In this document: one piece after another, positions 44,031 to 51,443 of the stretch
How the letters are laid out: the number at the start of each line of letters is the position of its first letter
Numbering within the stretch: the stretch's first letter is position 1
Assembly: GCA_902784565.1 (NCBI GenBank)
Contig: CACZVE010000003.1
Location: forward strand, 86,169-150,168
Reading direction: 5' to 3'
Length of the DNA stretch: 64,000 nt
Source: an uncultured Prevotellaceae bacterium
GTDB taxonomy: Bacteria; Bacteroidota; Bacteroidia; Bacteroidales; Bacteroidaceae
Notes under the pieces: generated by a model
Seen by the model: the letters and a program-made list of their open reading frames with translations, nothing else
Told to the model about the DNA's origin: nothing
Databases searched by the model: none
Made by a program: the position numbers and the translations under genes

Positions 44031-46376
44031 CTCGTTTCTTGTTCGATGACGAAGAACATCCCTGAAGACGACCAACTCTTCACGGGTCTGAAGAAGATTG
44101 AGTATCTGGACGAACGGAAAGACAGTTTCGAGACCCATCTCGAAAATACGAAGTTGGAGTTGGAGGCAGCCCTTGCCACCGTACCCAACGGCTCACTCTT
44201 CGGCAGCAGTTACATCAGCGTCCCCTGGTCCTGGCACCTGTGGGTCTATAACCATTTCTCGAAGAAAGAGAGTAAGTTTGCCAAATGGATGACGAAGTCG
44301 TTCGGCAAGCCCCCCGTACTGATGAGTCAGGTGAACCCCACCCTCCGTGCCTCGGTGGCCAAGAGTGTACTGCGCAACAACGGTTATTTCCGTGGGGATG
44401 TGGGTTTTGAGATCATCCCACAGAAGAATCCCAAGAAGAGCAAGATCCGCTATGCCGTCAGACTTGACTCCCTCTTCACCCTCGACTCGGTGGCCTATGT
44501 TAACTTCCCCGACACCATCCAACAACTCATCGACTCCACCAGTCATGAGAGCCTGATCCAGTCTGGCAGTGCCTTCAGCGTGGGAGCCCTCGACGGAGAG
44601 CGCAGTCGTATCAGTACGTTGCTGCGTAACAATGGCTACTACTATTACAACTCGAGTTACGCCTCTTATCTGGCTGACACCCTCGCCGTAGCCGACAAGG
44701 CCCAACTCCGTTTCCAACTGGCAGAGGGCGTGCCTGACGAGGCACTCCACAAATGGTATATCGGCCATATCGACGTGGAGTTCCGTAAGACGATGCGCGA
44801 ACAACTGACGGACTCTCTCACACGGCGCAATTCCACCATTCACTTCAACGGCAAACGTCCGCCCATCCGACCCAACGTCGTCCTGAGGAACCTACGCCTG
44901 CGCTCCCGTCAGCCCTACTCCTACGAGAGATACCTGGAGTCTACGAGTAAGATCAACGCCACGGGTGTCTTCAGCACCACCGACTTCCAGTTCACGCCAC
45001 GTCCAGACACCGATACCCTCGACCTCCGTTTGAACTGTGTGTTCGACAAACCCTACGACTTCTATATCGAGACGAATGTCATCGGACGCACCAGTGGGCG
45101 CTATGGTCCTGAGGTGAAGATCGGTTTCACCAAACTCAACGCCTTCCGTGGAGGCGAGAAACTCGACATCAACCTGCACGGAGCCTACGAATGGCAGAAG
45201 AGTGGCGGCTCCGACATGAGCAGTTACCAGTATGGTGCCGATGCCTCGATAGAGTTCCCACGTATCGTCGCACCATTCTTCAGCAGTGAACCCAGACGGC
45301 GTGACAACAACGGGCGTCCCAGACGCCGACGTTTCTATGCCGCTCCCACCACTTATGCCAAGGTGTCGACAGATGTGGTGCGCCGTCCGCAGTATTACAA
45401 GATGCACATCGTGGCCGGTGAGTGGACTTACCGTTGGCAACCTTCTGCCACCAGTCGCCATGAGTTCTCACCCTTGACGGTGAAATACCAATATATGAAC
45501 AGTCATACCGACCAGTTTGATTCCATCATGGTGGACAACCCCTATCTGATGGCGACGATGGAGGACTATTTCATCCCCAAGATGCGCTATACCTATACCT
45601 ACACCAGTCCTTCCAACCTGCGCCACCCCATCCGTTGGGAGACTACCATCGAGGAGTCAGGTAATATGGTGTCGCTGTGGGACTTGATGGCCGGTCATTC
45701 GTTTAACGAAAAGAACAAGACACTCTTCAAGACGCCCTACTCCCAGTTCGTTCGTCTGGAGACAGACTTTACAAAGACGTGGAACCTGACATCGTCGACT
45801 CAGTTAGTGGGTCATCTGAATGCAGGTATCATCTATCCCTATGGCAACAGCAGCGAAGTGCCCTACAGCGAGAGTTTCTATGTGGGTGGTGCCAACAGCG
45901 TGAGGGCCTTTGGCGTGCGACAGATAGGTCCCGGTGGCTTCGACGGCAGTCTGACGACCCGTCAGGGCGCCTATCTCATGCAGAATGGCGACATGAAGTT
46001 CGTGGCGAACCTCGAATACAGGACCAACCTCTTCGGTAACCTCAACGGTGCCATCTTCCTCGATGCAGGTAATGTGTGGAATCGAAAGAATCCCGACTTT
46101 TCCTATAGCAGCGATGAAGACGAAAGCATCAAAACAAGCCTCGACTTTTTCCAGAAACTCTATCAGGACAGCGAGTTCGAATTCAAGAATCTGTTCAATC
46201 AGACAGCCCTCGGCACAGGTATCGGCCTGCGCTACGACCTCGGGTTCCTGGTCATCCGCCTGGACTGGGGTATCGCCCTCCACTGTCCTTACGACACCGG
46301 CAAGTCGGGCTATTTCAATGTGAACAGTTTCAAGGATGCCCAGACGCTCCACTTCGCCATCGGCTACCCGTTCTAA
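43944..46376 (+). CDS. tamL: TamL: TamA/BamA-type outer-membrane lipoprotein
   Basis: 810 aa, Bacteroidetes TamA homologue anchored as a lipoprotein: lipobox LVSC with Cys33, followed by SMTKNIPEDDQLFTGLKKIE. POTRA-like segments lie at about 40-380 and the 16-strand D15/Omp85 barrel at about 400-810, with YVGGANSVRAFGVRQIGPGG (the L6 region) and an ending LHFAIGYPF. Partner of TamB upstream. Part of the signal peptide (about residues 17-29, SPLHLFTFSLF) is encoded by the octamer repeat arm. An internal ATG at 43977 would give a shorter, normal-length signal. Confidence 0.92.
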   Translation: MKNYRLHIIFAMVKAKAFSPLHLFTFSLFLVSCSMTKNIPEDDQLFTGLKKIEYLDERKDSFETHLENTKLELEAALATVPNGSLFGSSYISVPWSWHLWVYNHFSKKESKFAKWMTKSFGKPPVLMSQVNPTLRASVAKSVLRNNGYFRGDVGFEIIPQKNPKKSKIRYAVRLDSLFTLDSVAYVNFPDTIQQLIDSTSHESLIQSGSAFSVGALDGERSRISTLLRNNGYYYYNSSYASYLADTLAVADKAQLRFQLAEGVPDEALHKWYIGHIDVEFRKTMREQLTDSLTRRNSTIHFNGKRPPIRPNVVLRNLRLRSRQPYSYERYLESTSKINATGVFSTTDFQFTPRPDTDTLDLRLNCVFDKPYDFYIETNVIGRTSGRYGPEVKIGFTKLNAFRGGEKLDINLHGAYEWQKSGGSDMSSYQYGADASIEFPRIVAPFFSSEPRRRDNNGRPRRRRFYAAPTTYAKVSTDVVRRPQYYKMHIVAGEWTYRWQPSATSRHEFSPLTVKYQYMNSHTDQFDSIMVDNPYLMATMEDYFIPKMRYTYTYTSPSNLRHPIRWETTIEESGNMVSLWDLMAGHSFNEKNKTLFKTPYSQFVRLETDFTKTWNLTSSTQLVGHLNAGIIYPYGNSSEVPYSESFYVGGANSVRAFGVRQIGPGGFDGSLTTRQGAYLMQNGDMKFVANLEYRTNLFGNLNGAIFLDAGNVWNRKNPDFSYSSDEDESIKTSLDFFQKLYQDSEFEFKNLFNQTALGTGIGLRYDLGFLVIRLDWGIALHCPYDTGKSGYFNVNSFKDAQTLHFAIGYPF

Positions 46377-46490
46377 TTGAAAAGGTGAAAGGGTGAAAAG
46401 GTGAAAGGGTGAAAAAGTTAAAAAACAACAAGGCGGAGTATTTTTTCACCTCTTCACCTTTTCAATTTTCACCTTTTTTCGTACCTTTGC
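46377..46490 (+). repeat. Octamer hairpin element A with promoter
   Basis: Starts at the base after the tamL TAA. GAAAAGGT/GAAAGGGT octamers, a 30-bp core (46417-46446, AACAACAAGGCGGAGTA inside), complementary CACCTCTTCACCTTTTCA arm, then TTTTTTCG and the -7 box TACCTTTGC (46482-46490), which drives the nucleotidyltransferase gene. Almost identical to element B over 75 bp including the promoter. Confidence 0.88.
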
Positions 46491-46522
46491 AGTCAAATTG
46501 TAACAATCAAATTTTAGAGCAT

Positions 46523-47464
46523 ATGAAACCAACATTATTTCTTTTGGCAGCAGGCATGGGAAGCCGCTACGGAGGTTTGAAACAACTCGACGGTCTGGGC
46601 CCCAACGGCGAGACCATCATGGACTACAGTATCTACGACGCCATCCAGGCAGGATTCGGCAAGATCGTATGGGTCATCCGCAAGGACTTCGAAGAGCAGT
46701 TCCGCACCCAGATCCTGGCCAAATACGAGGGACATGTTCCCTGTGAACTGTGTTTTCAGGGTCTTGATGCCCTGCCCGAAGGCTTCACCGTACCAGAGGG
46801 TCGTCAGAAGCCGTGGGGAACGAACCACGCCGTGCTGATGGGTAAGGACGTCATCAAGGAGCCTTTCTGTGTCATCAACTGCGACGACTTCTACAACCGT
46901 GATGCCTTTATGGTGATTGGCAAATACCTCTCAGAACTCCCAGAAGGCGCCAGGAACCAGTATGCGATGGTGGGTTTCCGTGTGGGTAACACCCTCTCTG
47001 AAAACGGTACCGTGGCCCGTGGTGTCTGTTCCACCAACGAGAAGAACCATCTGACCACCGTTGTAGAGCGTACCGAGATTGTGCGCTGTGCGGCCGACGG
47101 TTCCAATGCCGGTGCAGCCAACGAGCCCATCCGTTATAAGGACGAACAGGGCCAGTGGGTAGTGGTCGACGACAACACCCCTGTCTCCATGAACATGTGG
47201 GGCTTCACACCCGACTATTTCGAGTATTCGGAAGCCTACTTCAAGGAGTTTCTCAGCGACCCGAAGAACATGGAGAACCTGAAGGCAGAGTTCTTCATCC
47301 CGTTGATGGTGAACAAACTCATCACCGAAGGTACGGCTACTGTCGAGGTGCTCGACACCACCAGCAAGTGGTTTGGTGTGACCTACGCCGCAGACCGTGA
47401 ATCGACGGTGGCTCGTATCCAGAAACTCGTCGATGAGGGTGTCTATCCCAACAAACTCTTCTAA
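46523..47464 (+). CDS. Sugar-phosphate nucleotidyltransferase-like protein
   Basis: 313 aa with an NTP_transferase fold: LFLLAAGMGSRYGGLKQLDG (5-24) is the nucleotide-binding loop and CVINCDDFYNRDAF carries the metal aspartates. This Bacteroidetes family is often next to sugar kinases or phosphotransferases; the sugar and nucleotide are not known. The start at 46523 follows the promoter; the longer frame runs into the repeat. TAATG overlap with the DHH gene by one base. Confidence 0.85.
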   Translation: MKPTLFLLAAGMGSRYGGLKQLDGLGPNGETIMDYSIYDAIQAGFGKIVWVIRKDFEEQFRTQILAKYEGHVPCELCFQGLDALPEGFTVPEGRQKPWGTNHAVLMGKDVIKEPFCVINCDDFYNRDAFMVIGKYLSELPEGARNQYAMVGFRVGNTLSENGTVARGVCSTNEKNHLTTVVERTEIVRCAADGSNAGAANEPIRYKDEQGQWVVVDDNTPVSMNMWGFTPDYFEYSEAYFKEFLSDPKNMENLKAEFFIPLMVNKLITEGTATVEVLDTTSKWFGVTYAADRESTVARIQKLVDEGVYPNKLF

Positions 47465-48501
47465 TGAACATCGATATCTTGACGGAGGATCAGTTGGCTG
47501 AGTTGAGCCAACTGATCTCTACCTCACAAAATATCGTCATCACCTGTCATCAGAGTCCTGACGGCGATGCCATTGGTTCTTCTTTGGCTTGGGCCTCCTA
47601 CTTAGGGTCTTTGGGTAAGGAGGCTACCATCATCGTGCCCGACCAGTATCCCGACTTCCTGTTGTGGTTGCCGAATACGGAAAAGATTGTCCGCTACGAC
47701 AAGCACAAAGAGAAGTGTGACATGCTGTTGAAGATTGCTGACCTCATCTTCTGTCTCGACTACAATACCCCTTCGCGTGTCGACGAGATGCAGCAGGCCC
47801 TGCTCGACACCCAGGCCCAGCGGGTGCTGATAGACCATCACCTGAATCCGGATGTGCCGACGGTACTGACCATCTCCCACCCCGAGGTATGCAGCACCAG
47901 CGAGATTGTCTTCCGCATCGTCTGGCAGATGGGCGCCTTCGACAACCTGGACAAACACTTCGCCATTCCCGTCTATTGCGGCATGATGACCGACACGGGT
48001 GGTTTCACCTTTGCCTCTACACGCCCTGAGATCTTCTACATCATCTCCCTGTTGCTCACCAAGCATATCAACAAGGACAAGATCTACCGTAACGTCTACC
48101 ATAACTACAGCGAGAACCGTCTGCGGCTGATGGGCTATGTCCTGTACGAGAAACTGGTCTATCTCCAGGAGTACAACGCTGCCTACTACGCCCTGACGAA
48201 AGAGGAACTTCGGGGCTTCCGTTTCAGCAAGGGCGATGCCGAGGGATTGGTAAACATCCCCCAGCAGATCAAAGGTCTGCGCCTCTCTATCTCCCTGCGC
48301 GAGGATACGGAGAAAGAACGGCTTGTCTGGGTCAGTCTGCGTTCTGTCGACGATTTCCCCTGCAATGAGATGGCCGAACAGTTCTTCAATGGCGGAGGAC
48401 ATCTGAATGCCTCAGGCGGACGTCTGAACTGTACCATCGACGAAGCCATCGAGACTGTCAAGCGTGCCATCATCGCCTTCGCCGAAAAGTTGAAAGGGTG
48501 A
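47464..48501 (+). CDS. DHH-family phosphoesterase (NrnA-like oligoribonuclease/pAp phosphatase)
   Basis: 345 aa. DHH motifs: CHQSPDGDAIGSSLAW (29-44), LDYNTPSR, VLIDHHLNPD (the DHH triad) and CGMMTDTGGF; the DHHA1 domain ends with GGGHLNASGGRLNC (near 305-318). NrnA degrades nanoRNAs and pAp. Translationally coupled to the nucleotidyltransferase. Its last codons (KLKG) and stop are encoded by octamer element B. Confidence 0.92.
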   Translation: MNIDILTEDQLAELSQLISTSQNIVITCHQSPDGDAIGSSLAWASYLGSLGKEATIIVPDQYPDFLLWLPNTEKIVRYDKHKEKCDMLLKIADLIFCLDYNTPSRVDEMQQALLDTQAQRVLIDHHLNPDVPTVLTISHPEVCSTSEIVFRIVWQMGAFDNLDKHFAIPVYCGMMTDTGGFTFASTRPEIFYIISLLLTKHINKDKIYRNVYHNYSENRLRLMGYVLYEKLVYLQEYNAAYYALTKEELRGFRFSKGDAEGLVNIPQQIKGLRLSISLREDTEKERLVWVSLRSVDDFPCNEMAEQFFNGGGHLNASGGRLNCTIDEAIETVKRAIIAFAEKLKG

Positions 48502-48594
48502 AAAGGTGAAAAGATGAATAGTTAAAAAACAACAAGGCGGAGCATTTTTTCACCTCTTAACCTTTTCAATTTTCACCTTTTTTCGTATCTTTGC
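48490..48594 (+). repeat. Octamer hairpin element B with promoter
   Basis: Overlaps the stop of the DHH gene. GGTGAAAA units, core at 48521-48550 (AACAACAAGGCGGAGCA inside), complementary arm, and -7 box TATCTTTGC (48586-48594). The ATG of the DUF4827 gene follows only 7 bp later, implying a nearly leaderless mRNA. Confidence 0.88.
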
Positions 48595-48601
48595 ACCCGA
48601 T

Positions 48602-49237
48602 ATGAAGAAGATTCTTTTATTCATGATAGCAGCCATCGTGGTTTTTGCCAGTTGCAATGACTACGAGACCTATGGCGACCAGAAGGAGAAAGAGCGCAAT
48701 GCCATCAACAAGTTCATTGCTGATTCCAGCATTACGGTCATCTCCGAGGATGTATTCAATCAGAATGGCTACAAGACGGATTTGTCACGTAACGAGTTCG
48801 TCAGACTCGACAAGAGCGGTGTCTATATGCAGATTGTCCGTCAGGGCTGCGGCACCAAGTTGCAGAATGGTGAAACGGCCAATTTAGTATGCCGTTGCGA
48901 GGAGTACGACATTATGAACGACACCACGGGTGTGGTTACCAATCTCTCCTATACGGCTGCCTGTCCGGACATCATGCGTGTCACTTGTACCAGTGGCACC
49001 TTCACAGCATCCTTCACCAAGTCCATCGCCTACAACATGTATTATTGTTACAGCAGTGCAGCCGTCCCTGCGGGTTGGCTCGTTCCGCTGACCTATGTCA
49101 ACGTGGGGGTGCCTCAGAGTGATGATGATGAGATTGCGAAGGTACGTCTGATTGTACCACATAGTCAGGGTCATACGATAGCGACTCAGAAAGTGGCGCC
49201 CTACTATTATGAACTCACGTTCCAACGAGAAGCATAA
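48602..49237 (+). CDS. DUF4827 family lipoprotein
   Basis: 211 aa. Signal MKKILLFMIAAIVVFASCND with lipobox FASC. The rest matches DUF4827 (VYMQIVRQGCGTKLQNGETA and LVCRCEEYDI), a Bacteroidetes family with an FKBP-like fold; isomerase activity is not shown and the usual active-site residues are not evident. Located upstream of the glmM-like gene, as in relatives. Transcribed from element B. Confidence 0.82.
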   Translation: MKKILLFMIAAIVVFASCNDYETYGDQKEKERNAINKFIADSSITVISEDVFNQNGYKTDLSRNEFVRLDKSGVYMQIVRQGCGTKLQNGETANLVCRCEEYDIMNDTTGVVTNLSYTAACPDIMRVTCTSGTFTASFTKSIAYNMYYCYSSAAVPAGWLVPLTYVNVGVPQSDDDEIAKVRLIVPHSQGHTIATQKVAPYYYELTFQREA

Positions 49238-49265
49238 CGATTTTTTATAGAAATACAATACCCTT

Positions 49266-50654
49266 ATGACACTCATCAAATCTATTTCAGGCATCCGCGG
49301 AACCATCGGCGGACGCACGGGTGATACCCTCAACCCATTAGACATTGTCAAGTTCACCACCGCCTACGCCACCTTCATCTCCAGAAAGACCGGCAAGCCC
49401 GGGAAGATCGTCGTGGGCCGTGACGGCCGCATCTCTGGCGAGATGGTCAAGAATGTGGTCTGTGGCACCCTGATGGGCATGGGCTTCGATGTCATCAACA
49501 TCGGCTATGCCACTACCCCTACCACCGAACTGGCCGTCCGCATGGCAGGCGCCGACGGTGGCATCATCATCACCGCCTCCCATAATCCCCGTCAGTGGAA
49601 TGCCCTCAAACTGCTCAACAACGAAGGTGAGTTCCTGACCGCTGCCGACGGTGCCGAAGTGCTCGACATCGCTGCCCGGGAGGATTTCGACTATGCCGAT
49701 GTCGACCATCTGGGCAAATATACGGAAGACGACACCTTCAACCAGCGTCATATCGACTCTGTGCTTCAGTTGAAGTTGGCAGATGTCGAGTCCATTAAAA
49801 AGCGTAAGTTCCGTGTCTGTGTCGATACCATCAACTCCGTGGGTGGCATCATCCTTCCCGAACTGTTTAAGGCCATCGGTGTCGATTACGAGATTCTCAA
49901 TGCCGACTGCACAGGCGACTTCGCCCATAACCCCGAGCCTCTGGAGAAGAACCTGCAGGGCATCATGGACCGCATGAAACATGGCGGTTTCGACCTTGGC
50001 ATCGTCGTGGATCCCGACGTAGACCGTCTGGCCTTCATCTGTGAGGACGGCACCATGTTCGGCGAGGAATACACACTGGTGTCTGTCGCCGACTATATCC
50101 TCTCGCACACCCCTGGCAATACCGTCTCTAACCTCAGTTCGACAAGAGCCCTGCGCGATGTCACCGAGAAGCATGGCGGTAAGTACACTGCTGCTGCCGT
50201 AGGCGAGGTGAATGTCACCACGAAGATGAAAGAGGTGAATGCCGTGATTGGCGGTGAGGGCAATGGCGGTGTCATCTATCCCGAGAGTCACTATGGCCGC
50301 GACGCCCTCGTGGGTATTGTGCTCTTCCTGTCGAGTCTTGCCCAGAAAGGCTGTACCGCCAGCGAACTGCGCCAGACCTTCCCCGACTATCAGATTGCCA
50401 AGAACCGCATCGACCTCACGCCTGAGACCGATGTCGACGCCATCCTCGTCAAGGTGAAGGAGATGTTTGCCAAGGACAATTCTGCCGTTGTCAACGATAT
50501 CGACGGTGTGAAGATCGACTTCCCCGACCGTTGGGTACACCTCCGCAAATCGAACACCGAGCCCATCATCCGTGTCTACAGCGAGGCCCAGACGATGGCG
50601 CAGGCCGACGAACTCGGAAAGAAACTCATGCAGGTCGTCTACGACATGCAATAA
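49266..50654 (+). CDS. glmM: Phosphoglucosamine/phosphohexose mutase
   Basis: 462 aa alpha-D-phosphohexomutase. The phosphoserine loop ITASHNP (102-108, Ser105), the metal motif DPDVDR (249-254), GGEGNGGVIYP and the phosphate-binding RKSNTEPI near the end are all present. Most similar to GlmM, which makes glucosamine-1-phosphate for cell-wall precursors; phosphomannomutase activity cannot be excluded. 28 bp after DUF4827; ends in a strong terminator. Confidence 0.9.
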   Translation: MTLIKSISGIRGTIGGRTGDTLNPLDIVKFTTAYATFISRKTGKPGKIVVGRDGRISGEMVKNVVCGTLMGMGFDVINIGYATTPTTELAVRMAGADGGIIITASHNPRQWNALKLLNNEGEFLTAADGAEVLDIAAREDFDYADVDHLGKYTEDDTFNQRHIDSVLQLKLADVESIKKRKFRVCVDTINSVGGIILPELFKAIGVDYEILNADCTGDFAHNPEPLEKNLQGIMDRMKHGGFDLGIVVDPDVDRLAFICEDGTMFGEEYTLVSVADYILSHTPGNTVSNLSSTRALRDVTEKHGGKYTAAAVGEVNVTTKMKEVNAVIGGEGNGGVIYPESHYGRDALVGIVLFLSSLAQKGCTASELRQTFPDYQIAKNRIDLTPETDVDAILVKVKEMFAKDNSAVVNDIDGVKIDFPDRWVHLRKSNTEPIIRVYSEAQTMAQADELGKKLMQVVYDMQ

Positions 50655-50657
50655 CAT

Positions 50658-50701
50658 AAAAGAAACGGGGTTCACTTCACAACGGGAACCCCGTTTCTTT
50701 T
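50658..50701 (+). terminator. Terminator of glmM
   Basis: AAAAGAAACGGGGTTC (50658-50673) and GAACCCCGTTTCTTTT (50686-50701) form a perfect 16-bp stem with a 12-nt loop and T-rich end. Confidence 0.93.
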
Positions 50702-50726
50702 CAATTGCTTTTACTTTCAATGCCAT
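50694..50726 (-). pseudogene. Remnant of an HU-like gene start
   Basis: On the minus strand an orphan -7 box (50909-50917), a long AT-rich leader with GTTAATAAATTG-type repeats and the codons MALKVKAIEKK (ATG at 50726) run straight into the glmM terminator. MA(L/V)K(V/I)KA(I/V)E(K/R) is the opening of a Bacteroidetes HU-like DNA-binding family. Only eleven codons remain; reading on gives terminator and antisense glmM sequence. Most likely a gene cut away by recombination at the terminator. The gap 50727-51042 holds nothing else I can name. Confidence 0.45.
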
Positions 50727-50908
50727 AATCTTACTTTTTAATGGTTAATAAATTGGTTAATTGTTTAATAAGTTAATAAATTGTTTAAATTTTTCTCTTG
50801 TCTCGGTTTCGACTCATTTTCGGGCTCCAGTTAGGTAAAAACACCTGCGCGCCTTGGAAATTTTCCGCCCTGGGCAGGCCGCAAAAAAATCATCTCACTT
50901 TCGACAAT

Positions 50909-50917
50909 GCAAAGGTA
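50909..50917 (-). promoter_or_regulatory. Orphan promoter -7 box
   Basis: TACCTTTGC on the minus strand, pointing at the truncated HU-like start. An active promoter would send transcripts into the glmM terminator and antisense to glmM. Confidence 0.55.
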
Positions 50918-51042
50918 CTCATAAAAACGTCCAGTTCCAAATTTTTGTCTTCAAACTTCGTGTTAATTTTTGTAAACGAATGATGGCTGCATTTTCCCAT
51001 GTCGTCGAAGCGTCTTTTTTCCGATTATCATGCCTGGAAAAT

Positions 51043-51080
51043 AAACAAGCGTTCTGGAAATGAATCCAGAACGCTTGTTT
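51043..51080. terminator. Bidirectional terminator hairpin
   Basis: AAACAAGCGTTCTGGA (51043-51058) and TCCAGAACGCTTGTTT (51065-51080) form a perfect 16-bp stem with a 6-nt loop. On the minus strand it follows the 41-codon peptide gene by 22 bp. Confidence 0.85.
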
Positions 51081-51102
51081 ATTGTTTTACAGAAGCGGGT
51101 TA

Positions 51103-51228
51103 CTATACTCGTACGCCGCATGTAGTTTGGGGGATATTGTCCTCTTGCATATTCTCTGCGGAATTTGCGTTTGCACTGGTGGTGAACACGAATGAGAAAA
51201 CTACTGCTGCAACTGTGCTCATGAGCAT
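51103..51228 (-). CDS. Putative small secreted peptide (41 aa)
   Basis: MLMSTVAAVVFSFVFTTSANA has the length and hydrophobicity of a signal peptide with an ANA cleavage site. It is followed by NSAENMQEDNIPQTTCGVRV, a 20-residue mature peptide with one cysteine. The gene ends TAG at 51103-51105 and a strong terminator follows, both arguing for a real gene. Lysines (FLKK) just before the first Met suggest translation might begin upstream, up to 51372. No homologue is known to me. Promoter not clear. Confidence 0.5.
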   Translation of the reverse strand: MLMSTVAAVVFSFVFTTSANANSAENMQEDNIPQTTCGVRV

Positions 51229-51350
51229 CTTCTTCAAGAAAAATTTCAGATTCTTTCCCAACTTGTGTGGACAAACGCCCCATCTTTGGACAAATCGCGG
51301 AAACAGGCCAAAAAGTTGTCCAAAAAATTGGAAGGTATTGTTTTTTTTAC

Positions 51351-51359
51351 TATATTTGC
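51351..51359 (+). promoter_or_regulatory. Promoter -7 box of the GH31 gene
   Basis: TATATTTGC with a TTG 20 bp upstream (51328-51330). Leader to the ATG is about 80 nt. Confidence 0.65.
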
Positions 51360-51443
51360 AGCGTAATTTCAACCGAATTCAAACATTATTGGAATAAACA
51401 AAAACAGGTCTCTACAACAATATGAGACGATTATAATAATAGT

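Noticed and set aside
49338-50726. 462-aa minus-strand ORF opposite glmM
   Set aside because: Antisense shadow of a clear mutase gene; only its first eleven codons look like a real gene remnant.
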